Positions 1-6,235 are shown, counted from the stretch's first letter. The stretch: DNA of 6,657 bases from Gemmataceae bacterium (GCA_947490035.1 CANLGS010000232.1:1-6657), one strand, 5' to 3'. Program-made: numbers and translations. Notes: generated from the sequence alone by a model not told the origin.

Positions 1-1421
1 ACGAGCCAGCGCTCCGGCCGGTCGCCGAGCTTCTTGAACGCGGTCGCGGCCGGCGAATCGGTGGCGACATCGCGCACCGACACGCCCACCGGGATGCCCT
101 TGTCCACGTTCTCCAGAATCGCCTGCGCGTTGTTGCTGACCAGTTGCGCGAGGATGCTGTCGTACTCGACGCGCAGCCCGAACACCGGGGCCGGGCGCGC
201 CGACGCGATCACCGGGCGGTCGTGCTGCAACTTGCCGAGCACCAGGGGCACCGGAATCGTCTGGTTCGCGCCGCGCCGCAGTGTCAGTTGCACCTTCGTG
301 CCTGCCAGCGCCGAGCCGATGTGGACGAGCAGGTCCGGGTAGCTCTTCACGGGCACGTCGTTGATGTGGGTGATGACATCGCCGGTGCGGACCCCGGCCT
401 GCGCCGCCGGGCCGAGCGGGAGGACGAGGCCCAGGCCGATCTCGCCGCGGGAGTCGTCGAGTTGCACGCCGAGGAACCCGTACTCGACCTCCTCGCCGCG
501 GCGCAGCACGTCGATCACGCGGCGCACGTTCTCGTCCATCGGGAACGCGTAGCCGGGCGTCTTGTCGCCGTGGCCGAGGATCGGCGCGGTCGTGGTCAGC
601 CCGATCAGTTCGCCATCGAGGTTCAGCAGCGCCGCGCCGCTGGCGGCCCACGCGGGCGGAGCGAGGTCGAGCGCGCCCGGCCGCGGCGGTTTCAGCGTCG
701 CGGAGTACTCGATGAACGGCCCGTGATAGTAGTAACTGTGGCTGCTCAGCTTCTGCCGCTTGTCGCCCACGCTGTCGTCGAGGTGCGGGCGGACGCGCGT
801 GACGCTGCCGAGTACCGCGGCGGGCCGGTCCACGGGCAGGTTCGCGGTGTAGCCGTTCTCCGCGATGACGACGAGCTTGCCCGCGGCGACCGACCGCAGG
901 CCGCGCGCGTCCGCGAACTTGACCGCCTTCAACCCCGGCGGGGGCGTGAGGAGTCGCAGCACGGCGAGGTCGTGGCGCGCGTCGGCGGCGTGGATGTCGG
1001 CGTAGGAACCGACGCGGCCGGGCAGGTGGACGTAAATCTTGGTCGCGCCCTCGACGACGTGGTGCGGCGTGAGGACGAACCCCTTGTCGTCGATGACCAA
1101 GCCGCACGCGAACCCGTGGTCCGGGATGTTGCGGTGGTCGGACAGGTCGAGCGCCTTCGCGAGCCGCTCGTTGGCCTTCGGGTTGTCGAGGAGGAACTGC
1201 TTCGCGTCGAACCCGCCGAGCGAACCGGGCGCGTCACTCGTTGGTTTCGGGTATTTCTCGCTGCGCGACACCACCACGCACGCGACGCTCGGCCCGGCGG
1301 TCTCGTTCACCGCGACGAGCTTCCGCTCGACGGCCCGCAGCAGTTCGTCGGCGGTCGGCTCCTGCGCGGCGAGCGCGGAGGTTAGGGTCAGCAGAACGAG
1401 CGACATACCGGCGAAGCGCAT
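1..1421 (-). CDS. Secreted trypsin-like serine protease with PDZ domains (HtrA/DegP-like), 3' end outside the window
   Basis: Partial gene: 473 residues are visible and the C-terminus lies beyond position 1. The ATG at 1421 follows a GGAGG six bases upstream. Residues 1-19 form a signal peptide (MRFAGMSLVLL core, likely cleavage near ALA-AQ), so the protein should be exported. The trypsin-like domain covers about residues 35-290. Its likely triad is H121 (TPHHVV), D151 (RHDLAVL) and S261 (AASGAALLNLDGELIGL). The serine sits where GNSGG is normally found, but the flanking residues are changed to A-A-S-G-A-A, including the glycine that forms the oxyanion hole, so activity is uncertain. A PDZ domain begins at G315 (GFLGVQL) and runs to about 395. 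A second PDZ-like segment (VRDVATDSPAATAFKKLGD) starts near 425 and is cut by the edge. In this family such proteins perform envelope quality control or act as non-catalytic binding proteins. It is the last gene seen in the ubiE-hemE cluster. The fold call is firm; substrate and activity are unknown. Confidence 0.85.
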   Translation of the reverse strand, partial: MRFAGMSLVLLTLTSALAAQEPTADELLRAVERKLVAVNETAGPSVACVVVSRSEKYPKPTSDAPGSLGGFDAKQFLLDNPKANERLAKALDLSDHRNIPDHGFACGLVIDDKGFVLTPHHVVEGATKIYVHLPGRVGSYADIHAADARHDLAVLRLLTPPPGLKAVKFADARGLRSVAAGKLVVIAENGYTANLPVDRPAAVLGSVTRVRPHLDDSVGDKRQKLSSHSYYYHGPFIEYSATLKPPRPGALDLAPPAWAASGAALLNLDGELIGLTTTAPILGHGDKTPGYAFPMDENVRRVIDVLRRGEEVEYGFLGVQLDDSRGEIGLGLVLPLGPAAQAGVRTGDVITHINDVPVKSYPDLLVHIGSALAGTKVQLTLRRGANQTIPVPLVLGKLQHDRPVIASARPAPVFGLRVEYDSILAQLVSNNAQAILENVDKGIPVGVSVRDVATDSPAATAFKKLGDRPERWL

Positions 1422-1427
1422 GGACCG

Positions 1428-1432
1428 CCTCC
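1428..1432 (-). promoter_or_regulatory. Ribosome binding site of the serine protease
   Basis: GGAGG lies six bases upstream of the ATG at 1421. It supports that start over the in-frame ATG five codons later, which would also shorten the signal peptide. Confidence 0.7.
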
Positions 1433-1464
1433 GGGCGGAAGGATGTGTCCGTTGTACCCGGCTT

Positions 1465-1590
1465 GAGTGTGGTCCGCCACTCCGTGGCGGTCTTCTCTTT
1501 GGCTTCGGGAAGGCAGAAGAACCGCCGCGGGGCGGCGGACCACACTCCAGAAAAGGCAGAAGAACCACCACGGAGTGGCGGGCTACTCTC
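1465..1590. repeat. Cluster of three REP-like palindromic repeat units
   Basis: Three related 27-base units lie at 1465-1491 (one orientation) and at 1521-1547 and 1564-1590 (the opposite orientation). Each contains a hairpin with a 7-base stem and 3-base loop, at 1474-1490, 1522-1538 and 1565-1581. Stems on the plus strand are CCGCCAC/GTGGCGG, CCGCCGC/GCGGCGG and CCACCAC/GTGGCGG. Units 1 and 2 differ at a paired stem position (A-T versus G-C) yet both pair perfectly. Unit 3 has one G-T wobble and matches the reverse of unit 1 at 23 of 27 bases. Units 2 and 3 are both preceded by AAGGCAGAAGAACC (1510-1523 and 1553-1566). The outer edge of unit 3 overlaps the last codons and TAG stop of hemE. 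No T-run follows the hairpins, so they are not standard intrinsic terminators. The pattern resembles REP/BIME elements; the family is inferred, not matched to a database. Confidence 0.8.
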
Positions 1591-2599
1591 CCTTCGCCGC
1601 GCTCACGAACGCCTCGAAGTTCGCGACCGGCGTGCCCTTATCGACGCCGTGGTTGAGGTTCAGAATGTGCCGCGTGCCGCCGCCGGCGCGGAGGCACGCT
1701 CGCACCGCGTCGCGCACCTGCTCCGGCGTGCCGCCGCGAACGATCTCCTCATCGACGTTGCCCTGGAAACTGAGGTGCGGGTAGTCGCGCCGCGCGGCCG
1801 CGAGGTCGTGGATGCTCCCCAGACTGATGACCTCCGCGCCCGCGTTGCACATCCGTTCCAGGTACGGCCCTTCCTTCACGAACAGGATGCGCGGCACCCC
1901 GGTCGCGCCGCTCAGGATGCTCGCGTGGAATGGTTGCGCCCAGGTGTCGTACTCGGTCGGCGTGAGCGCGCCGGCCCACGAGTCGAACAACTGATAAGCG
2001 TCCGCGCCGTCGTCGATCAGCGTGCGGAGGAACCCGACCGTGGCGCCGGAGAGCCGTTCGAGTAAGCCGTTCCAGACGGCCGGTTCTTCGGCGGCGAATT
2101 GGCGTGTCGCGTTCACGTCCTTGCCGGTGCCGATGCAGTACGTCGCGACCGTGAACGGCGCGCCCGCGAAGATTAGCACCGGCAGGTCGCCGCACAGTTC
2201 TTCCTTCACTCGCTTGAGCAGCGCGCGGATGTGGCCGTAGGAATCGGGCGCGGGCGTGGGGTTCAGCCGGTCGAGGTCCGCGAGGGTGCGAATTGGTCGG
2301 TCGGGCACCGGCCCGGCGCCGGGCTTCAGCGTAAACGGAAGGCCCATCGCCAGCGGCAGCGTGGTGATGTCGTAGAAGAGGATGATCGCGTCCACGCCGA
2401 ACCGCCGCGGGCACAGCGACGCGCGCGTCGATGCTTCGACGTTCTCGGAGAACTCGAAGAACGACATGCCGGCGCGGATCGCGCGGAACTCGGGATCCCA
2501 GCGCCCGGCCTGGCGCATGGCCCACACCGGGGCGCGTTCGACGCGCTCGCCCCGCGCCGCGCGGATGAGCAGGTGCTTGTTGTGGAATGAGTCGGGCAT
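1583..2599 (-). CDS. hemE: Uroporphyrinogen decarboxylase
   Basis: This cytoplasmic heme-pathway enzyme removes four carboxyl groups from uroporphyrinogen III to give coproporphyrinogen III. The product is 338 residues, close to the usual 340-360. Family landmarks appear in order: PVWAMRQAGR (R29 and R33, substrate binding), FYDITT with D77 (equivalent of the catalytic aspartate, human Asp86), FAGAPFTVATY ending in Y154 (human Tyr164), FDSWAG with S207, FQGNVD, and NLNHGV with H317 (human His339). Several motifs depart from the common form: WDPEFR where LPEYR is usual, and NLNHGV where NLGHGV is usual. All the catalytic residues I can place are kept, so it should be active. The ATG at 2599 begins MPDSFHNKHLL, the usual N-terminal length. 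The frame stays open upstream to 2746, but only through repeat DNA. No Shine-Dalgarno sequence precedes the ATG. It lies 150 bases after ubiE and 161 before the protease gene, probably in one transcription unit. Confidence 0.96.
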   Translation of the reverse strand: MPDSFHNKHLLIRAARGERVERAPVWAMRQAGRWDPEFRAIRAGMSFFEFSENVEASTRASLCPRRFGVDAIILFYDITTLPLAMGLPFTLKPGAGPVPDRPIRTLADLDRLNPTPAPDSYGHIRALLKRVKEELCGDLPVLIFAGAPFTVATYCIGTGKDVNATRQFAAEEPAVWNGLLERLSGATVGFLRTLIDDGADAYQLFDSWAGALTPTEYDTWAQPFHASILSGATGVPRILFVKEGPYLERMCNAGAEVISLGSIHDLAAARRDYPHLSFQGNVDEEIVRGGTPEQVRDAVRACLRAGGGTRHILNLNHGVDKGTPVANFEAFVSAAKGE

Positions 2600-2627
2600 G
2601 GTGTTTTGTGGGGCGGGTCGCGGCGTT

Positions 2628-2750
2628 GTCTTTGGTAGGTGCCGCTTGCCGAGCGGCACGGCTGCCCAACTCAGGTCGCTTCGGGACTGTTCGTACCGCT
2701 CACACGCGGGGCCAGCCCGTGCCGCCCGGCAAGCGGCACCTACCAAAGAC
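2628..2750. repeat. Inverted-repeat element of 123 bases (BIME- or MITE-like)
   Basis: The ends at 2628-2661 and 2717-2750 are inverted copies of each other, identical at 33 of 34 bases. Each arm also contains its own hairpin: GTGCCGC paired with GCGGCAC across a 7-base loop, at 2639-2659 and 2719-2739. The element is therefore a palindrome pair in head-to-head arrangement around a central segment of about 55 bases. Its right end contributes one base to the ubiE TAG stop codon (2750-2752), and its left end is 28 bases from the hemE start. No transposase and no clear target-site duplication are visible. It most resembles a paired REP element or a small non-autonomous element. Its sequence is unrelated to the repeats at 1465-1590. 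It carries no sensible gene, although frames are open through it. Confidence 0.85.
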
Positions 2751-3493
2751 TACAAAGCCGACGAAGCCGGCTTCACACCAACATACAGAGTCGCCACCCC
2801 GAAGGTGAACGGCACGTACCGCACCTCGCCCAGACCCGCGGCGCGCATCTTGTCCGCGAGCGCCTCGTAGTCGGGGAACTTCAGCACGCTCGCGGGCAGG
2901 TAGCGGTACGCGCTCTCGCGGCTGCGCGAAATCAGTTGCCCCACCAGCGGCAGCACGTAGCGGAAGTACCAGCCGTACAACCGGCCCATCACCGGGTTGC
3001 GCGGCTTCGAGAACTCCAGCACCGCCACGCGCCCGCCGGGGCGCGTGACGCGGACCATCTCCGCCAGACCCTTGTCGGTGTCGGTCACGTTCCGCAGGCC
3101 GAAGGCGTTCGTCACGAGCTGAAACGTGTCGTCCGCGAACGGCAGCGCCTGCGCGTCGGCCTCCACGAATTTGACCCGCGTGCCGGCACCGGCGGCGTCG
3201 GCTTTCTTCACGGCGAGGACGAGCATTTCGTGCGAGAAATCGGCGCCCACGACGGGCACGGCGCCCTTCGCGTCGCGGTCGTAGGCGAGCGCGAGGTCGC
3301 CGGTGCCGGTGCAGAGGTCCAAGATGGGGCCGAGACTTGCGGGTCCGGGCGGGACGAGCCGCGCCGTGCGGTCGCGCCACCGCTTGTCGATGTTCAGCGA
3401 CAGCAGGTGGTTGAGGAAGTCGTACCACGGCGCGATCTGGCCGAACATGCGGCGGATGCGGACTTCACGCTTGTCGAGCAGTTCAGAAGACAC
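2750..3493 (-). CDS. ubiE: Demethylmenaquinone (quinone) C-methyltransferase, UbiE/MenG family
   Basis: This SAM-dependent enzyme adds the ring methyl group late in quinone synthesis. In a planctomycete the expected reaction is demethylmenaquinone to menaquinone, so menG may be the better name. The product is 247 residues, matching the roughly 230-250 of the family. The N-terminal signature MFGQIAPWYDFLNHLLSL (16-33) is followed by DKRWR. The SAM-binding loop ILDLCTGTGDLA lies at 57-68 and VGADFS supplies the next strand. NAFGLRNVTD (129-138), RPGGRVAVLEFSKP (151-164) and a C-terminal region with FGVATLYVGVKP complete the family pattern. I chose the GTG at 3493, with a weak GGGA seven bases upstream. 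The frame stays open to 3631, but that would run into the divergent neighbour, and the next ATG (residue 16) would cut into the conserved N-terminus. It heads the ubiE-hemE-protease cluster, and its TAG stop touches a repeat element. Confidence 0.95.
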   Translation of the reverse strand: MSSELLDKREVRIRRMFGQIAPWYDFLNHLLSLNIDKRWRDRTARLVPPGPASLGPILDLCTGTGDLALAYDRDAKGAVPVVGADFSHEMLVLAVKKADAAGAGTRVKFVEADAQALPFADDTFQLVTNAFGLRNVTDTDKGLAEMVRVTRPGGRVAVLEFSKPRNPVMGRLYGWYFRYVLPLVGQLISRSRESAYRYLPASVLKFPDYEALADKMRAAGLGEVRYVPFTFGVATLYVGVKPASSAL

Positions 3494-3593
3494 GGCATGA
3501 TCCCGGAGTTCCGCGTGGACGCGCAGGGTACAGGTTATATCTCCAACCGTGTCCCGGCCCCTCAGATAACACGCACCCGCCGCGGAGGCTCCC
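3494..3593. promoter_or_regulatory. Divergent intergenic region, presumed promoters for ubiE and the scramblase-like gene
   Basis: This 100-base spacer separates two divergent start codons, so both transcription units probably begin here. It is less GC-rich than its surroundings near 3534-3540. That stretch reads TATAAC on the minus strand (3534-3539, one mismatch to the sigma-70 -10 box) and TTATAT on the plus strand. A further GATAAC lies at 3565-3570 on the plus strand. I could not find convincing -35 boxes at proper spacing, so the exact promoters are unproven. Confidence 0.35.
3584..3588 (+). promoter_or_regulatory. Ribosome binding site of the scramblase-like gene
   Basis: GGAGG lies five bases before the GTG at 3594 and is the main evidence for that non-ATG start. 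Confidence 0.7.
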
Positions 3594-4229
3594 GTGCTCG
3601 AACTCACCACGTTCGCCATCACCGAGCACAAGAAGATCCTGTCCTCGGTCCAGAGCTACGACATCAAGAACGGCGAGACCGGCGAACTGGTCGGCACCGC
3701 CGTCGAGAACATTGGCACACTCACTCAGTTGCTCCGGTGGGTGATGAGCAAGCAGTTCCTCCCCACCACGGTCGAGGTGCGGGAGAAGCCGGACGACTCG
3801 CTCGTCTTCACGATCCGCCGCGGCGCGTACCTGTTCCGGTCGCGGGTCGAGGTGCGGGACGCGCAGGGGCAACTGGTCGGCTACTTCAAAAGCAAGTTCC
3901 TCACCATCAGCGGCGGGTTCCACGTCTACGACAAGGACGACAAGTACTTCGCGAACGTGAAGGGGAAGATGTTCGGGTTCAACTACAAGTTCCTGACCGA
4001 GGACGGGAAGGTGGAACTCGGCGAGGTGGCGAAGAAGCTCGGCGGCCTGGCGGGGCTGGCGAAGGAGATGTTCTTCTCGGCCGACAACTACTTCCTCAAG
4101 GTGAACCCGGATCTGGCCAAGCTGCCGCTGGCGAAGATGCTGCTGCTCGCGGCCACGCTCGCGGTGGACATCATCTACAAGTCGGAGTCGAAGGGCGGCG
4201 TTGACGGGACCGACATACTCGGGGAGTGA
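3594..4229 (+). CDS. LURP-one-related / phospholipid scramblase-like protein
   Basis: The product is 211 residues, starting at a GTG behind a well-spaced GGAGG. There is no signal peptide. Alternating short strands with repeated turns (SYDIKNGETGELVG near 21-34, FTIRRGAYLFRSRVEVRDAQGQLVG near 72-96, GGFHVYDKDDKYFANVKG near 107-124) and a late DNYFLKVNPDL segment look like the Tubby-type beta-barrel shared by scramblases and LURP-one proteins. As in those families, the chain ends with a hydrophobic helix (about 178-195, LAKMLLLAATLAVDIIY) that would thread the barrel rather than anchor it in a membrane. The biochemical role of bacterial members is not established, and true lipid scrambling should not be assumed. 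It is the first gene of a plus-strand pair: the M24 peptidase starts five bases after its stop. The family call comes from recall of the sequence pattern and is moderately sure; the function is unknown. Confidence 0.7.
   Translation: MLELTTFAITEHKKILSSVQSYDIKNGETGELVGTAVENIGTLTQLLRWVMSKQFLPTTVEVREKPDDSLVFTIRRGAYLFRSRVEVRDAQGQLVGYFKSKFLTISGGFHVYDKDDKYFANVKGKMFGFNYKFLTEDGKVELGEVAKKLGGLAGLAKEMFFSADNYFLKVNPDLAKLPLAKMLLLAATLAVDIIYKSESKGGVDGTDILGE
4221..4226 (+). promoter_or_regulatory. Ribosome binding site of the M24 peptidase, inside the preceding gene
   Basis: GGGGAG sits in the last codons of the scramblase-like gene, eight bases before the ATG at 4235. It favours that ATG over the in-frame GTG at 4226, which overlaps the upstream TGA but would have the purine run directly against it. 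Confidence 0.6.
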
Positions 4230-4234
4230 CGACC

Positions 4235-5308
4235 ATGCTGACCGCCGAAGGGTGCCGCGTACGCCGCCTCCGCTTTCTGGAGCGCCTCAAACCGGCGCAC
4301 CCCGTGGTGCTGGCCGACCCGCTGCACCTCCGTTACTTCGCCAACTTCCACGTTGACGGCGTCAGCATGTCCGCCGACTTCGGCGGGCTGCTCGTCATCC
4401 GCGAGGACGGGCACGCGACCCTCTTCCACGACAGCAAACTCCCCAAGAGCGTGGAGCTTGCCCACGTCGATGAGCGCAAGCCGCTGCCGTGGTACAGCGG
4501 GCAGGAAGCCGCGCTCGCCCCGCGACGGCTCATCCTCCGACCGGCAGTTGAAGCCAACGGCGGGCGCATCCACGACGGCCTCGCCGACCCGCTCGCGCCG
4601 GCGGTGTTCGCGATCACCGCGGACATGCGCCGGCGGAAAGACCCGGACGAAGTCGCACAACTGAAGACGTGCATGAAGGCGTGCGACGCCGGGCACGCGT
4701 GGGGCCGCGCCAACATCAAGCCGGGGATGACCGAGCTTGAGGTGTACGCGGGCGTCGCGAACGCGGTGTACGCGGCGCTCGGTCACTGGGCGATTGTCTA
4801 CGGCGACTTCACCGTGTCGCCGGGCAGCAAGAAACGCGGCGGCCCGCCGACGCCGCACACGCTCGTCGCCGGCGAGTTCTTCATCCTCGACTATTCGGTG
4901 ATCGTGCAGGGCTACCGCAGCGACTTCACGAACACCATCTGCGTCGGCGGGAAGCCGACCGCAGAGCAACAGAAGTTGATGGACCTGAGTTTGGGCGCGA
5001 TCGCGGCCGGTGCGAAGGCGCTCAAAGCCGGCGTGACGTGTCAGGCGGTGTATGACGCGATGCGTTCCGCGTTCGGGGATATGGCGGAACACTTCACCAC
5101 GCACGGCGGGCACGGGCTTGGCATCTCGCACCCGGAACCGCCCTACATCGTGCGCAACTCGTCGGAAACGCTGGTCGCGGGGGACGTGGTCACGCTCGAA
5201 CCGGGGCTGTACGTGGACGGCGTCGGCGGTTTGCGCATCGAACACAACTACCTGGTGACGGACGCCGGCAGCGAGCAGTTGAGCAACCACACCATCGCGC
5301 TGGTGTGA
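4235..5308 (+). CDS. M24 family metallopeptidase (Xaa-Pro aminopeptidase/dipeptidase type)
   Basis: The product is 357 residues, the usual length for two-domain Xaa-Pro peptidases, with no signal peptide, so it is probably cytoplasmic. Residues 1 to about 130 form the creatinase-like N-terminal domain (PVVLADPLHLRYFANFHVDG). The rest is the pita-bread catalytic domain. All five expected dinuclear metal ligands are present: D219 (FILDYS), D230 (YRSDFTNT, the normal 11-residue spacing), H293 (GGHGLG), E322 (TLEPGLY) and E336 (RIEHNYLV). Two points are unusual. The second active-site histidine normally found seven residues after the ligand histidine (as in VHEPP) is replaced by P300, with H299 one residue early (ISHPEPP). 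RIEH replaces the common RIED. It probably removes residues next to proline, but M24 also includes non-peptidase relatives, so the substrate is open. It is likely co-transcribed with the scramblase-like gene just upstream. The alternative start is GTG 4226, adding three residues. Confidence 0.9.
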   Translation: MLTAEGCRVRRLRFLERLKPAHPVVLADPLHLRYFANFHVDGVSMSADFGGLLVIREDGHATLFHDSKLPKSVELAHVDERKPLPWYSGQEAALAPRRLILRPAVEANGGRIHDGLADPLAPAVFAITADMRRRKDPDEVAQLKTCMKACDAGHAWGRANIKPGMTELEVYAGVANAVYAALGHWAIVYGDFTVSPGSKKRGGPPTPHTLVAGEFFILDYSVIVQGYRSDFTNTICVGGKPTAEQQKLMDLSLGAIAAGAKALKAGVTCQAVYDAMRSAFGDMAEHFTTHGGHGLGISHPEPPYIVRNSSETLVAGDVVTLEPGLYVDGVGGLRIEHNYLVTDAGSEQLSNHTIALV

Positions 5309-5313
5309 CGTGG

Positions 5314-5332
5314 GGTAGGCCGCTGGCCTGCC
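5314..5332. terminator. Hairpin in the convergent spacer, possible bidirectional terminator
   Basis: GGTAGGCC (5314-5321) pairs with GGCCTGCC (5325-5332) across a 3-base loop, an 8-base stem with one G-T wobble. It lies within the 42 bases between two convergent stop codons, where a terminator is expected. Neither strand has a T-run after the stem, so it is not a textbook intrinsic terminator and could instead be another small palindromic repeat. Confidence 0.35.
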
Positions 5333-5350
5333 GAAGCGTCTCCGCGGTTT

Positions 5351-6235
5351 CTATTTGGGGAACAGCGCCGCGTTGTCCAACTCGCCGGTGCGCGGGTTGA
5401 ACGGCGTCTGTCCTTCGTCGAAGTACTGGTTCAACTTGGTTTTGCTCGCGTCGCCGGTCTTCAGTCCGTTGGAGAACGCGGCGTACCGCTGTCGGTCGGT
5501 GCCGTGGTTGAAACTCTCCGGCCAACTCTTGCCCTTCATCTTCTCCTGGATGCGGTTGTCGCCGATCGCGCGCGCGGATTTCAGCGCCTCCTCCACATCG
5601 CCCTTTTCGATGATCTTGTACTTCTTGTCGGCGTGGTGCGCCCACACGCCCGCGAGGTAGTCGGCCTGGAGTTCCAACCGAATGGAGAACTCGTTCTCCT
5701 GCTTCGACTTCCGCTTGGCGTCGGTGCGGGCCGAGTAGCCGAGCAGGTTCTGGACGTGGTGCCCGACCTCGTGGCCGATGACGTAGGCCTGCGAGAACTC
5801 CGCCTTCGACCCGCCGAGTTTCTTTTCCAGTTCGTCGAAGAACGTCGGGTCGAGGTAGACGGTCTGGTCGGCCGGGCAGTAGAACGGGCCGACCGACGAC
5901 GGGGCCGACCCGCACCCCTTCGTCTGCACGCCTTCCGAGAACAGCACCATTTTGGGCGGGACGTACTTCCCGTTCTCGTACTTGTGCGTTTTGAACTGCT
6001 CGGCCCACACCGCTTCGGTCGTCCCTAACACCTGGCGCGCGAACTTGTCGTACCCGTCTCTGGGGGCCTCGCCGGGGGGGCCGGCCGCGCGCTGCCCGCC
6101 GCCGAGATCGACGCCGAAGATCAGGCCCAAGACGACCAGCAGGATGCCGCCGGCGCCGCCGCCGAGGGCGAGTTTACCGCCCATTCCGCGGTTGTCCGAA
6201 ACGTTACTGCTCTCCGGGGCGTCGTCGAGTCGCAT
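5351..6235 (-). CDS. Membrane-anchored neutral zinc metallopeptidase, YpfJ family
   Basis: The product is 294 residues, matching the usual 280-300 of this family. A short charged N-terminus (MRLDDAPESSNVSDNRG) has the family's typical opening. It is followed by a glycine-rich transmembrane segment at about 19-42 (GGILLVVLGLIFGVD), leaving the catalytic part probably outside the cytoplasm. The segment CGSAPSSVGPFYCPADQTVYLD (C108, C120) is characteristic and could hold a disulfide. The zinc site is HEVGHH at 155-160, with H155 and H159 as ligands and E156 as the general base. E188 in RLELQADYLAG (ExxxD with D192) is the likely third ligand. SFNHGTDRQRYAAFSNGL near 241-258 is another family block. 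No catalytic residue is missing. Its natural substrate is not established. It follows the DUF2237 gene by 40 bases on the same strand, with no clear Shine-Dalgarno sequence before its ATG. Confidence 0.93.
   Translation of the reverse strand: MRLDDAPESSNVSDNRGMGGKLALGGGAGGILLVVLGLIFGVDLGGGQRAAGPPGEAPRDGYDKFARQVLGTTEAVWAEQFKTHKYENGKYVPPKMVLFSEGVQTKGCGSAPSSVGPFYCPADQTVYLDPTFFDELEKKLGGSKAEFSQAYVIGHEVGHHVQNLLGYSARTDAKRKSKQENEFSIRLELQADYLAGVWAHHADKKYKIIEKGDVEEALKSARAIGDNRIQEKMKGKSWPESFNHGTDRQRYAAFSNGLKTGDASKTKLNQYFDEGQTPFNPRTGELDNAALFPK

Noticed and set aside
144..1385. 413-codon open frame on the plus strand
   Set aside because: It lies antisense to the serine protease, whose signal peptide, triad and PDZ motifs are clear. 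The translation is arginine-, valine- and alanine-rich low-complexity text typical of a shadow in GC-rich DNA.
1465..1590. CRISPR array or intrinsic terminator
   Set aside because: Units are in mixed orientation with no regular spacers, so not CRISPR. The hairpins lack T-runs, so not standard terminators.
2600..2746. 49-codon N-terminal extension of hemE
   Set aside because: The extension would be translated from the inverted-repeat element and lacks resemblance to any HemE N-terminus; the ATG at 2599 gives the normal family length.
2628..2750. Insertion sequence or riboswitch
   Set aside because: The element is too short for a transposase and shows no clear target duplication. It lies just upstream of hemE, but I recognise no known riboswitch core, and its symmetry is better explained by an inverted-repeat element.
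3494..3631. 46-codon N-terminal extension of ubiE to an upstream ATG
   Set aside because: It would overlap the divergent gene and its ribosome binding site, and adds sequence before the normal family start.
2639..4204. 521-codon open frame on the plus strand
   Set aside because: It starts in repeat DNA, runs antisense to ubiE, then out of frame through the scramblase-like gene. No domain is recognisable.
4175..5290. 371-codon open frame on the minus strand
   Set aside because: It is antisense to the M24 peptidase, which carries all metal ligands in the other strand; composition is that of a GC-rich shadow.
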